40,749 nt of DNA from Flavobacteriales bacterium UBA2619 (GTDB lineage: Bacteria; Bacteroidota; Bacteroidia; Flavobacteriales_D; Sanyastnellaceae): the NCBI GenBank assembly GCA_002339135.1, contig DDJR01000113.1, positions 1 to 40,749 on the forward strand. Reading direction: 5' to 3'. Below are positions 1-8,586 of the stretch, piece after piece. The notes below the pieces were generated by a model that was given only the letters and a program-made list of their open reading frames with translations, had not been told where the DNA came from and ran no database searches. Both the position numbers and the translations under genes were made by a program. Within the stretch, counting starts at the first letter, position 1. Each line of letters starts with the position of its first letter.

Positions 1-465
1 AATAACGAGTGGGGCTTCTGTTTGACCTACAAAAATATTTGCAGTTGCGGAAAGAGACTCTGTTCTTGAAGTACCTAAAAGTTTGCTAAGTGCACCTCCT
101 AAAATGTTGATCACCCATTTCATGATACCAACATAATACAACACGCTAATGAGCGCCGAGAAAAAGATGATTACTGGCAGAACTCGCAATGCAAAGATGA
201 ATCCGAAATTGAAGGTAGCTGTAAGGTCTCCAAACAGAAAATTGATACCGTCATTGCCATAAGCAATCACATTAGACACTGCGTTTGAAACAGAAATTAG
301 AATCTTTTTTCCGAAGGGGATATAGAGAACAAAAGCTCCGAAGGCAAACTGCAAAGCAAATGCTCCACCCACAGTTCTTAAGCGAATATCTTTTCTGCTT
401 TTTGAAAGTAAAACAGCAAGTCCGATGAGGACCACCATGCCAACAAGGCTCATTATAATTTCCAT
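1..465 (-). CDS. nupC: Concentrative nucleoside transporter, NupC/CNT family (3' part outside the window)
   Basis: The minus strand is open from an ATG at 465 to the window edge, giving 155 residues of the N-terminal part of a transporter that is normally about 400 residues long. It begins with a hydrophobic helix and a short basic stretch (SKSRKDIRLR), followed by further hydrophobic segments. Near residues 143-155 it shows ATANIFVGQTEAPLVI, which matches the GQTEAPL signature of CNT transporters, a region involved in nucleoside binding. The family imports nucleosides with Na+ or H+ across the inner membrane. It starts 9 bases after the stop of the cytidine deaminase gene, so the two are almost certainly co-transcribed for nucleoside salvage. 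The C-terminal transport helices cannot be seen, so the cation and substrate preferences are unknown. Confidence 0.9.
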   Translation of the reverse strand, partial: MEIIMSLVGMVVLIGLAVLLSKSRKDIRLRTVGGAFALQFAFGAFVLYIPFGKKILISVSNAVSNVIAYGNDGINFLFGDLTATFNFGFIFALRVLPVIIFFSALISVLYYVGIMKWVINILGGALSKLLGTSRTESLSATANIFVGQTEAPLVI

Positions 466-474
466 CGTGTGAAT

Positions 475-978
475 CTAACTATGAACAGATGACAGACCAC
501 CATCTTCAACAGTAAAAGCAAAGGGAACTAAATTAATGGCACTGTTGGAAACAAGAACCACCTCATCTCTTGCTTGAAGCAAAAGTCGAATAGAACCTTC
601 TTGCCTAGATTCCGCTTCCAACAAAACCTGTCGACATCCACCACATGGCAAAAACGCACTCGGCACAGCGACAGGTGATGGTGAAACAATAGCTACTGCT
701 TCAATCTTCTCACCTGGAAATTGAGCTCCTGCAGCAAATACTGCGACTCTTTCTCCACAGAGACCTGACGGATATGCCATGTTTTCTTGGTTACTCCCAA
801 CAACAATTTGGCCTGACTTCATTCTTACAGCAGACCCAACTTGAAAACCTGAATACGGAGCATATGCCTTTGAGGCAGCTTCATGAGCTTTCTTTAAAAG
901 AAATTGATCTATTTCAGGTAAGTCTAACGCATCGGTGGGTGTCAGAAAACACTTCACCTCCATCTCTTCATACTTCAT
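475..978 (-). CDS. cdd: Cytidine deaminase
   Basis: 167 residues, slightly longer than the usual 130-160 of the homotetrameric class. It should hydrolyse cytidine and deoxycytidine to uridine and deoxyuridine plus ammonia in the cytoplasm. Seen: YAPYSGFQVGSA at residues 40-51, GSNQENMAYPSGLCGERVAV at 61-80, and PCGGCRQVLLE at 111-121. C74, C112 and C115 are the expected zinc ligands and E76 the proton shuttle. The usual C-A-E of the active site reads C-G-E here, because residue 75 is Gly instead of Ala. The gene is followed after 9 bases by nupC and begins 22 bases after the metallopeptidase stop. The pair import and deamination fits pyrimidine nucleoside scavenging. M6 is an alternative start. 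Confidence 0.93.
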   Translation of the reverse strand: MKYEEMEVKCFLTPTDALDLPEIDQFLLKKAHEAASKAYAPYSGFQVGSAVRMKSGQIVVGSNQENMAYPSGLCGERVAVFAAGAQFPGEKIEAVAIVSPSPVAVPSAFLPCGGCRQVLLEAESRQEGSIRLLLQARDEVVLVSNSAINLVPFAFTVEDGGLSSVHS

Positions 979-1000
979 TCAAGAAAGATAACAAGAATTA

Positions 1001-4000
1001 CTACAAAACAGGACAAGGATCACCGAAGCTTGACAAAATAGACAACACATCAGCAACAGTTACAAAACCATCACCGTTCACATCACCAACGCAATCGGAA
1101 GTGCATCCAAAGTCTGCCAGGATAATTAACAGGTCACTTACTTCAACGGTTCCATTTGAATTTAGATCAAGAGGGCAAAGAGAAACGCCATCACAGTCGA
1201 AACCTTCAACAGGATATATACAGGCTGTAGGTTCTGTTGCATTGGAGTCGTAATTACAAGCATCCAGTTCTATGCATCCAGAAACACCGTCAAACTCTAT
1301 GCAAAACTGATGGATTGCTTCTGAACCGAAATCTCCTCCTTCAACTATCATCGCCAGCACATCTCCATAGGAATTTGTCAAAACATAATCACCAACAACA
1401 TTGTTGTAGGACATGCCATCTCCATAAGAATCATTGACCGTAAGTGTGTAGCAACCATAAGTCAGACATTCACTTGACACATATGTGGTCTCCTCATTTG
1501 AGTAGGATCCTCCTGACATGACTGTTGCTCCATTTTCATCGCTCACAGTCCATGAAGTTTCAGCAGGATATAAATCTGTCGACAAAGTGAATGTGATTTC
1601 AACACCTCCTGTAGTTTCAAATTCTGTAGAGGATGAGTTGTTCGAAGAATCTTCATCTACACCATTTTCTACAGCCAACGATACTGATGTGTTGATCACA
1701 TTGTTTCCTGTGCCCAAATCGATACAACCATCTGCATCAGGACACAAAGGAATCTCGACAGAATAACCACTTGCCAATTCACCTTGCCAGTTGATAGCTT
1801 CCCCACTTACACCATTAATTTCATAGTCAACTGTAAAATTTGTCACTACTTCTATCCCGAGGTTAACGATATTGATGAATGGAGTCACTGCCGTTCCACA
1901 ACCCGAAGCACCAAGCCCAGAAACACCTTGAACAGCCACATCCCAATCGGCACCTCCTGCACCTTGGGTAATAATCACGTTCGAGTTAGAAATATCGAAG
2001 AACACATTGTTTTCTGCTTTGATTTTAAATCTAGCAAAAGACGTAGTGATGTTAGGAATTATCACAACCGCAGAACCATCGTTGGCGACTCCCGAAGCGA
2101 GTTGTATCGGGTACGTGTAACCACCGTCGGTAGACAGAGAAATCTCAACTGTTGAACAGCTTACAGGTGAAGTATTCGTTCCAGCAACATCCCAACTTAC
2201 AGTCGCAAGTCCATTTGCTACTGACCCTCCATTTGGAGAATTTACAACAAAAGGACCAGAATTTCCATCGACAGAAAGAGACATTAGATCATCAACAAAG
2301 GCTCCTCCACCTGCAACGTTATCTCTGACAGAACACTTAAATTGAAGACCTCTTGAATAGGTTGGCAAATGCTCACCAATGGTTGTTAATCCATTGATCA
2401 AATCAAACAAAGCGGGGAAAACACGGGTATTAGAAGTACTTGAAGGCCAAGATCTAAATATCGGTTGATTCCCAGATGGATTTGTTAAATCCCCATCACT
2501 ACTTGAAGTTTGAGGCCCCAAATCGTATTGTTCCCAATTGTAGGTAATCGCATCTCCATCTGAATCAAAGCCTTCTGCAGTAAGCTCAAAAGGCGTATTT
2601 GCAGGAATGGTTGAACCACTGTTTAAGGCATTCACAGTAGGTATGTTGTTGTTTGTTGATGAGGGAACATCACAAGAATTACCGCCACCGTTGACAGTAA
2701 ATGAAATCATCTCATTTATACTGTGATTGTGAAAATGATCGTCTGAGTTTGACTGAAGATTGGGTGCGCAAATCCCAGCATAGCCCATAATTGTCGAGGC
2801 AGAACCAGGCTCAAATGCTGCTCCACTTGAGCGATTGCAACTGTTGTTTTGGGTGTGATTTCCACCCCACTGATGTCCCATTTCATGAGCTACATAGTCA
2901 ATGTCAAAAGGATCGTTGACAGGTGAGGTTTGGCCTGTAACGCCTCCCGCTTTGTTGCCCCCACAAGGAGACTGCAAATAGGCAACTCCTCCTCCTCCAG
3001 TAGAAAAGACATGACCTATATCATAGTTGCTAGAACCGATATTGCTGTCACAAGTACTTTGATTTTGACCCAACATTGTCCCTCCATTTCCGTTTGAATA
3101 AGGATCAGAACCACTGTTTAAGAAAATGATGCTCTCGTTGTTGTCAACGATAATCATCCGGATACAGACATCTCTCTCAAAAACACCATTTACACGAGCC
3201 ATAGATGTATTCATCGCTGACAACACACCTCCAGTGGTTCCACCATGGAAAGACGCGTATTCTCCAGTACATGCAAGCGCAAGACGGTAAGTACGCAAGG
3301 TCGAACCATTGCTAACGCCCATCATCTTTTGATTTCCCAACTGCATGCCCATCTGAAGAATTTCGTTGGGGCTAGTTGGTTTCTTTAGTCGAACTTGCTT
3401 GGCTTGAGCAGGCGCAATATCATCCAGCAAAGAACTCAAATCATCGTTTTCAACCAAACATCCACCGTGCTCCTTACTTGTATTCTCATAAAAACTGGAT
3501 TTCGTGTAGCTGATACACTTCGACAAATCACCAATTGTAAATGGATCGATATACACTGTAGAGCCAGAGTTTAAAATCATGGCATGAAACCCTTGCGGTG
3601 TCAGGTCAAACCTCACGGTGTGAGTAGGGTTCTCTATACCTTGTCCTAAAAACACCTGTATCTCAGGATATTTAGCAGCCAAACCAGGAGCCATCACTGG
3701 GCTGTTCACAAATGAGAAAGATTCAGAAGATCCATCTGGAAGAGGGAGCGTGACGATAGCAGGTGACTTTTTTGCAGCCACAATAGATTCAAGAGGTGCA
3801 GAACTAAGCAAAGTATGCAAAGCAGGCAAATCGAGTAAAACCGTTCTGTAATGAGCTGGTTGAATTGTTGGCTTTTCTGTTGCAGCAACTTGGTTGTTGC
3901 CTTGGAGCTTTGCTTGTGAAAGATTTGAATCAGACCAAAAAACACCGCTCGCCTCTATGTCTGCTTGAGCATCAGCTTTAGAAAAAGAAAACGCAAGAAT

Positions 4001-4054
4001 CGCGAAAAACAGAAAAAAACCTGGTGTTTTGAGAACGTTATTTAGAATAGCCAT
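1001..4054 (-). CDS. Secreted reprolysin-like zinc metallopeptidase with dockerin-like C-terminus
   Basis: 1017 residues. A Sec signal peptide (hydrophobic residues about 12-29) is followed by a propeptide-like region of about 200 residues and then a metzincin-type catalytic domain. The zinc motif HEMGHQWGGNH lies near residue 389 (HExxHxxGxxH: three His ligands and a catalytic Glu), with a downstream STIMGYAGIC stretch that supplies a Met-turn-like Met. Further on is a DSDGDAITYNWEQ segment typical of PKD/cadherin-like folds, then Ig-like segments. At about residues 830-935 there is a domain with ETSWTVSDENG and NDSYGDGM, common in secreted Bacteroidota proteins. The last 58 residues hold two Ca-loop motifs (DLNSNGTVEVSDLL and DVNGDGFVTVADVL), each followed by a FG, as in dockerins. 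No PNP-type T9SS sorting domain is visible. Likely role: extracellular proteolysis. The protease family is clear; the exact subfamily and the function of the tail are inferred. Confidence 0.88.
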   Translation of the reverse strand: MAILNNVLKTPGFFLFFAILAFSFSKADAQADIEASGVFWSDSNLSQAKLQGNNQVAATEKPTIQPAHYRTVLLDLPALHTLLSSAPLESIVAAKKSPAIVTLPLPDGSSESFSFVNSPVMAPGLAAKYPEIQVFLGQGIENPTHTVRFDLTPQGFHAMILNSGSTVYIDPFTIGDLSKCISYTKSSFYENTSKEHGGCLVENDDLSSLLDDIAPAQAKQVRLKKPTSPNEILQMGMQLGNQKMMGVSNGSTLRTYRLALACTGEYASFHGGTTGGVLSAMNTSMARVNGVFERDVCIRMIIVDNNESIIFLNSGSDPYSNGNGGTMLGQNQSTCDSNIGSSNYDIGHVFSTGGGGVAYLQSPCGGNKAGGVTGQTSPVNDPFDIDYVAHEMGHQWGGNHTQNNSCNRSSGAAFEPGSASTIMGYAGICAPNLQSNSDDHFHNHSINEMISFTVNGGGNSCDVPSSTNNNIPTVNALNSGSTIPANTPFELTAEGFDSDGDAITYNWEQYDLGPQTSSSDGDLTNPSGNQPIFRSWPSSTSNTRVFPALFDLINGLTTIGEHLPTYSRGLQFKCSVRDNVAGGGAFVDDLMSLSVDGNSGPFVVNSPNGGSVANGLATVSWDVAGTNTSPVSCSTVEISLSTDGGYTYPIQLASGVANDGSAVVIIPNITTSFARFKIKAENNVFFDISNSNVIITQGAGGADWDVAVQGVSGLGASGCGTAVTPFINIVNLGIEVVTNFTVDYEINGVSGEAINWQGELASGYSVEIPLCPDADGCIDLGTGNNVINTSVSLAVENGVDEDSSNNSSSTEFETTGGVEITFTLSTDLYPAETSWTVSDENGATVMSGGSYSNEETTYVSSECLTYGCYTLTVNDSYGDGMSYNNVVGDYVLTNSYGDVLAMIVEGGDFGSEAIHQFCIEFDGVSGCIELDACNYDSNATEPTACIYPVEGFDCDGVSLCPLDLNSNGTVEVSDLLIILADFGCTSDCVGDVNGDGFVTVADVLSILSSFGDPCPVL

Positions 4055-4156
4055 TTCTTAAAAATTGAATACATGATGAATAACACTACAACGCAATTTA
4101 GAAGAAACGGTTGCCTCAACGCCCTGCAAAAATGATGAGAAAAGTTAGAGACAATA

Positions 4157-5260
4157 TTATCTGTAGGAAGGTTTATTCCACACCTTTAACTTATCTTCTA
4201 TAGCAATCCCAGAGAGGACCTCTACAGAGAGTCCATCAGAAAGTCCCAATTTCACATCTGTGACCACAAAGATTCCTGGTGAAGTTTCTACTTCGACAAA
4301 CGCTTGGCGTTTCTTGTACTGCACCAGTGTTTCGCTAATTGTGAGAATGTTGTCTCTGCGATCGAGCTCTACATCTGCATTTGCTGAATAACCTGCACGT
4401 AGAAATTGACCCTCTTCGAGTGCGACTGCAGCTTTAATTTCAAACTGAATCGCTCCTGACTCTTCAATACCTTTGGGAGCTATGTGCTCAAGGACAGCGG
4501 GATATGTCATGTCATCAATCGCACCTATGGAAAGAACAATGTCCATCCCCTCATGCAGTTTCTCCACCTCACTTTCATCAATTTTACCTATAAAAATCAG
4601 ATCCTTCATGTCGGCGACAGACGCAACAGTTGTTCCATCGTTAAAGTTGTTTGCCTCTATAACGCTGTTGCCTTTCTTCACCAGAACATCTAAAATCATT
4701 CCATCAATGGTAGATCTGATAAGTGTGTTCGATTTGGCACCACCTCGAGAAGCAACTCCCTCACGAACAATTCTAAGATTGTCTTCGGCTCCCAGAACTT
4801 CTTCATTGGCTTGATTGTAAGCAAGTCTATTTTGTTGAATATCCATTGCTGAAACAACACCTTGATCAAAAAGCTCAGAATTTCGATCGAAAGTCGTTTT
4901 CGTGTCATCTCGCGATATTTTAGCTCTAGAAAGACGGTTTTCCGCACTTGATAGAGCTGCCATGTTGGGCACGATTGTGACCTCAGCGAGAATGTCGCCA
5001 GCTTTTACGATGTCCCCCGCTTCCACGAGAACCTTCCGGACAATTCCACTTACTTGAGGTTTGATTAAGATCTCTTGTCGAGGCTGGATGCTACCTGAAG
5101 CAACTGTTTTCAACACGATATCTCCCATTTTAGGAGATTTCACATCGAAAGAAGCCTCTGTTGTTTGTTCCTTTTCGTACAAAAAACCCACGGTATAGAC
5201 GGCACCTAGCACTACCACCAACACAAAGCCTAATAAGGCAAATAAACGTCCTTTTTTCAT
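4157..5260 (-). CDS. Periplasmic adaptor (membrane fusion) subunit, MacA/HlyD-like
   Basis: 367 residues. An N-terminal membrane anchor (residues 7-27) is followed by the adaptor layout: a first barrel-sandwich (lipoyl-like) half with VASGSIQPRQEILIKPQVSG and EAGDIVKAGDILAEV around residues 54-90, an alpha-helical hairpin around 95-165, the second lipoyl half (DGMILDVLVKKGNSVIEAN), then a beta-barrel and a membrane-proximal domain. Such adaptors link an inner-membrane ABC exporter to a TolC-type outer-membrane channel. The ATG overlaps the stop of the upstream permease gene (ATGA), showing translational coupling, and this is the last gene of the operon. No TolC-like gene lies in the window, so the channel must be encoded elsewhere. 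The substrate is unknown; macrolides, peptides, lipids and siderophores are all known for relatives. Confidence 0.9.
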   Translation of the reverse strand: MKKGRLFALLGFVLVVVLGAVYTVGFLYEKEQTTEASFDVKSPKMGDIVLKTVASGSIQPRQEILIKPQVSGIVRKVLVEAGDIVKAGDILAEVTIVPNMAALSSAENRLSRAKISRDDTKTTFDRNSELFDQGVVSAMDIQQNRLAYNQANEEVLGAEDNLRIVREGVASRGGAKSNTLIRSTIDGMILDVLVKKGNSVIEANNFNDGTTVASVADMKDLIFIGKIDESEVEKLHEGMDIVLSIGAIDDMTYPAVLEHIAPKGIEESGAIQFEIKAAVALEEGQFLRAGYSANADVELDRRDNILTISETLVQYKKRQAFVEVETSPGIFVVTDVKLGLSDGLSVEVLSGIAIEDKLKVWNKPSYR

Positions 5261-6525
5261 TCTGATTTAATTGCTTCTACGGGGCGTATTGCCACTGCAC
5301 GTATAGCCGGCAAAATACCGGCAACAAGACCCATAACGAGCATCACGCCGAGGGCAGTGAGCACGATGTTTAACGACACTTCTGGATTGCGAAAACTACC
5401 TCCTGCTCCCCCACTTGATTTCAAAAATTGATTCACACCCTCAAGGGACGCCACACCCAAAGACACTCCTGCAAGACCGCTAATGGTTGTAAGGAACATC
5501 GTTTCTGCAACAATCTGAGACATGACAGTAAACGGTGTTGCTCCCATAGCTCGACGAATGCCAAGCTCCTGTGTTCGCTCTCTCACTGTAATAAGCATAA
5601 TGTTCATAATCCCAATCGCTCCAGCGAGAAGTGCCAAGCCTCCGAATATAAAGGAGATCAATCTAAAGGAGGAAAACAAAGTTTCTATTTCTTCAAATTC
5701 ACTAGCCATAGACCAATGACCCATTGCTCTCTTGTCATTTGGATGAATGTTTTTCCTCTGCTTCATTAAAGAAATCACCTCTGCGGATGCTGAGTCAGCA
5801 TGAATGGATTCGTCCATGAGAAGACTATACCAACCGACCATATCGCCAGTATGAAATGATTTTGAGAAGGTGGTATATGGGATAAATATACTCGAGTTAT
5901 CTTCCTCAGCATCCTCACCCGTTTTAAAGGTAGAGTAAACGCCAACCACAGTGAATAAAATTCCTTGCACACGAATCGTGGAGCCTATCACTTCTTCACC
6001 TTCATCATAAAGGAGATCATTCACAGTTTTTCCAACAACTGCAATCTTTCGCTCGTTCACAAGATCTCCTTCATTCAAGTACCGGCCTTGTATGATTTTA
6101 ACAGGGTCAATATAAATGTAACCTGGCTCGTCTCCGTAAACGTTAAACGCTCCAGACTTCTGCCCCCTTGTTATGTTGTTCGTCCCACGGTGACCCCCAA
6201 GTTGATTTCTAGGGGCAACAAGTTTGATGGAAGTCGCATTTTCCCTTAAAAACTCTGTGTCAGAATTGTTAAACTCGAAACGGCGACCTCGCTTAAACCC
6301 CTTGTGCGGCTTCGATGTCGACTGTGACCAAAGAAACATGGAGTTTTTCACCCTCCCTCCCATATCGCTACTCACACCATTCTCAAGACCGTTGGCTGCA
6401 CCGACGGTCACCACGATCATAAACAACCCCCAACCTACACCCAGCCCAGACAAGATCGTACGGAAAGGATTCGTCAGGAAAACCTGAAGAATTTCGAGTG
6501 CTCTATCTCTGTCAAAAAAATTCAT
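5257..6525 (-). CDS. ABC transporter permease, MacB/FtsX type (second permease)
   Basis: 422 residues with the four-helix MacB/FtsX topology: one helix near residues 19-44, a large periplasmic MacB-PCD domain (about 45-280), and three helices in the C-terminal FtsX domain (about 285-415). The FtsX domain contains IMNIMLITVRERTQELGIRR, the cytoplasmic coupling region that contacts the ATPase, and ends with GILPAIRAVAIRPVEAIKSE. These proteins are mechanotransmission exporters: ATP hydrolysis drives periplasmic conformational change and no substrate crosses the membrane domain itself. The gene lies 19 bases after the first permease gene and overlaps the adaptor gene by 4 bases. Two different permeases with one ATPase suggest a heterodimeric transporter. 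Confidence 0.92.
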   Translation of the reverse strand: MNFFDRDRALEILQVFLTNPFRTILSGLGVGWGLFMIVVTVGAANGLENGVSSDMGGRVKNSMFLWSQSTSKPHKGFKRGRRFEFNNSDTEFLRENATSIKLVAPRNQLGGHRGTNNITRGQKSGAFNVYGDEPGYIYIDPVKIIQGRYLNEGDLVNERKIAVVGKTVNDLLYDEGEEVIGSTIRVQGILFTVVGVYSTFKTGEDAEEDNSSIFIPYTTFSKSFHTGDMVGWYSLLMDESIHADSASAEVISLMKQRKNIHPNDKRAMGHWSMASEFEEIETLFSSFRLISFIFGGLALLAGAIGIMNIMLITVRERTQELGIRRAMGATPFTVMSQIVAETMFLTTISGLAGVSLGVASLEGVNQFLKSSGGAGGSFRNPEVSLNIVLTALGVMLVMGLVAGILPAIRAVAIRPVEAIKSE

Positions 6526-6544
6526 TTATCGATACAATACTAAT

Positions 6545-7780
6545 CTATTCATCTCTCAAAGCCTCCACGGGTCGTATACTCACTGCCCGTATTGCAGGAC
6601 CAATTCCACTAAGAATGCCTACAACAGCTAGAATTGTGATCGCCAACAATGCAATTCTATAATCGACTTGTGGATTTTTAAAATACTCATGATCGACCAT
6701 AGGAGACACCAATTCTAGCAACCCTACACCTAAAATTAACCCTGCACATCCAGAAACAATCATCAGTGCTAGTGACTCTTGGACAACAAGAGAAACAACT
6801 GATGCGCTTGTGGCGCCTAGTGCCTTTCGTACACCGATCTCCTTGGTCCTCTCTTTGACAGCTATCGCTAGTATGTTCGCAACACCTACCGCTCCTGCGA
6901 GCAAAGTAAGCAGACCGATGCCCCAAATAAACAACTCTATGCCCATGAAAATATTTTGGTAGCGTTCATACTCCTCATTGTTGTTTTCCATCACGATGCC
7001 CCTGGCATCATCAGGGTGGACTCCTTTTCTATCTTTAAACCACGACAACAATGAAGCAGTCATCGTGGTGGTTTCCTCAATAGGCATCGTCCCTGTTCCA
7101 ACAATAACTTGATCTACAACATCGCCGGCCCCTGTATTTCTAAACAACCTTTGCGCAGTCGAATAAGGCAAATACGCCATCTTATTCTCCCAACGACTCG
7201 CTGGATCATTGAAGGTTCCCACGACCATAAATTGGACTCCTTGGATCATCAGGTAGGTGCCCACCGGATCGGTGTTTTCGTACAAATCCTCTGTAATGTT
7301 TTTACCTACAACAGCGACCTTTCTCTGTTCATCAATATCTCTTTGAGAAATGTACCTGCCACTTGTTAACGTTGTGTTTTCAAGCTCTTCGTGCCCTGGG
7401 TCTACGCCTCTCATCGGGAAGTTACTTTGCTTATCACCGAATGCCATCGGCAATCCCCAAATGCGAATTCGTCTTGAAAACACTTCAACAGTATCCATCT
7501 GTTGGAACATTGCTTCGACATCGTTTTCTCGCATCTTTACGCGGCGGTTGGGTTTGTTACCTCGATAAGACAGTTGTGTTCTACCAGAATTAACCCAAAC
7601 AGAATTAACCGCATCATCTGCAAATTGGCTCTTTACCCCATTTTGCAAACCGAATCCCAATCCCTGCATCACAACTAAAATAAACACCCCAAGTGCAATA
7701 GAAAGACCCGTTAAAAATGTACGCATAGGGTGACTCATCACCGTATTTGCAATTTCTAACCAAGTATCTCTGTTAAACAT
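6545..7780 (-). CDS. ABC transporter permease, MacB/FtsX type (first permease)
   Basis: 411 residues with the same architecture as the downstream permease: an N-terminal helix (about 20-42), a periplasmic MacB-PCD domain with KVAVVGKNITEDLYENTDPVG near residues 152-172, and an FtsX domain with VANILAIAVKERTKEIGVRK followed by two helices and a terminal GPAIRAVSIRPVEALRDE. The two permeases are clearly paralogous but well diverged, which fits a heterodimer and not a recent duplication. It starts 24 bases after the ATPase stop, within the same operon. Confidence 0.92.
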   Translation of the reverse strand: MFNRDTWLEIANTVMSHPMRTFLTGLSIALGVFILVVMQGLGFGLQNGVKSQFADDAVNSVWVNSGRTQLSYRGNKPNRRVKMRENDVEAMFQQMDTVEVFSRRIRIWGLPMAFGDKQSNFPMRGVDPGHEELENTTLTSGRYISQRDIDEQRKVAVVGKNITEDLYENTDPVGTYLMIQGVQFMVVGTFNDPASRWENKMAYLPYSTAQRLFRNTGAGDVVDQVIVGTGTMPIEETTTMTASLLSWFKDRKGVHPDDARGIVMENNNEEYERYQNIFMGIELFIWGIGLLTLLAGAVGVANILAIAVKERTKEIGVRKALGATSASVVSLVVQESLALMIVSGCAGLILGVGLLELVSPMVDHEYFKNPQVDYRIALLAITILAVVGILSGIGPAIRAVSIRPVEALRDE

Positions 7781-7804
7781 TTTTTTATGTTCTCAAAATT
7801 AAAA

Positions 7805-8464
7805 TCATGCAATTAAACCATCCTTCAAACGAATGGTTCGATCACACAAAGCAGCAATGTCATGCTCATGTGTGACAATAATCATAGTAATCCCTTCCTT
7901 ATTTATATCTCTCAAAAGAGTCATTACCTCACGAGAAGTTTTAGAGTCTAATGCTCCAGTAGGCTCATCGGCCAAAATTACCTTCGGTTTTGCAACCAAA
8001 GCGCGAGCAATAGCAACACGTTGTTTTTGACCGCCTGACATTTGATTGGGCAAATGAGCTGCCCAGTCTTCAAGACCAACGCTCTGCAAATACTCCATGG
8101 CTATTGAGTTTCTTTCTTTGCGAGAAACTTTTTGATAATACAGAGGCAAAGCCACATTTTCGAGAGCTGTTTTAAATCCAATAAGATTAAAACTTTGGAA
8201 AACAAAACCCAAAAACTTACTTCTGTATTTTGCAGCTGACCTCTCTCCAAGACCTGACATGGATTCTCCCGAAAGCACATATTCACCAGAATCAAACCCA
8301 TCTAACAAACCCAATATGTTTAAAAGAGTTGACTTTCCTGAGCCTGAAGACCCCATAATAGCTACCATTTCCCCTTCTTTCACATGGCAACTTAGACCCT
8401 TCAAAACTTCCAACTTTTGATGGCCTGTTGTATACGATTTTCTTACATCTGTCAATTTTATCAC
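7805..8464 (-). CDS. ABC transporter ATP-binding protein, MacB/LolD family
   Basis: 219 residues, the usual length for a stand-alone LolD-type ATPase. Walker A GSSGSGKST is near residues 38-46, the Q-loop at VFQSFN near 87-92, the signature MSGGQKQRVAIARAL near 142-156, Walker B VILADEPTGALD near 163-174, and the H-loop at VTHEHD near 198-203. It powers the two FtsX permeases encoded downstream. The start codon is GTG. An in-frame TGA lies a few codons upstream with no ATG between, and the protein begins exactly where family members do (MIKLTDVRKSY), so this start is well fixed. It is the first gene of a four-gene operon, divergent from typA. Confidence 0.94.
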   Translation of the reverse strand: MIKLTDVRKSYTTGHQKLEVLKGLSCHVKEGEMVAIMGSSGSGKSTLLNILGLLDGFDSGEYVLSGESMSGLGERSAAKYRSKFLGFVFQSFNLIGFKTALENVALPLYYQKVSRKERNSIAMEYLQSVGLEDWAAHLPNQMSGGQKQRVAIARALVAKPKVILADEPTGALDSKTSREVMTLLRDINKEGITMIIVTHEHDIAALCDRTIRLKDGLIA

Positions 8465-8469
8465 GAAAG

Positions 8470-8477
8470 CGAAGATA
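8470..8477 (-). promoter_or_regulatory. Candidate -7 box for the export operon
   Basis: On the minus strand the bases read TATCTTCG, one mismatch from the Bacteroidota -7 consensus TAnnTTTG. It lies only about 6 bases upstream of the GTG start, so if it is used the mRNA would be almost leaderless. No convincing TTG at the -33 position was found. Confidence 0.35.
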
Positions 8478-8549
8478 ACATTTCAATCACAACTTAAACG
8501 TTAAAAAGTTAGAACTGAGCATGAAGGCAATTAACAACGAAAAATGGCG

Positions 8550-8557
8550 TACTTTCG
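8550..8557 (+). promoter_or_regulatory. Candidate -7 box for typA
   Basis: TACTTTCG matches the Bacteroidota -7 consensus TAnnTTTG at seven of eight positions and would give a leader of roughly 20-25 bases before the typA ATG at 8587. A clear -33 TTG is not seen at the expected spacing. Confidence 0.4.
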
Positions 8558-8586
8558 CGCGTCCTAAGACGTAAAAATACACTACT

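Noticed and set aside
774..1253. 159-codon plus-strand frame
   Set aside because: Antisense to cdd and the 3' end of the metallopeptidase gene; composition is that of a shadow frame, with no recognisable domain.
4127..4154. CATTTTTG with an upstream TTG on the minus strand as the metallopeptidase promoter
   Set aside because: The -7 box has a mismatch at its first T and another at A, and the spacer is 17 in place of about 19, so the match is too weak to list.
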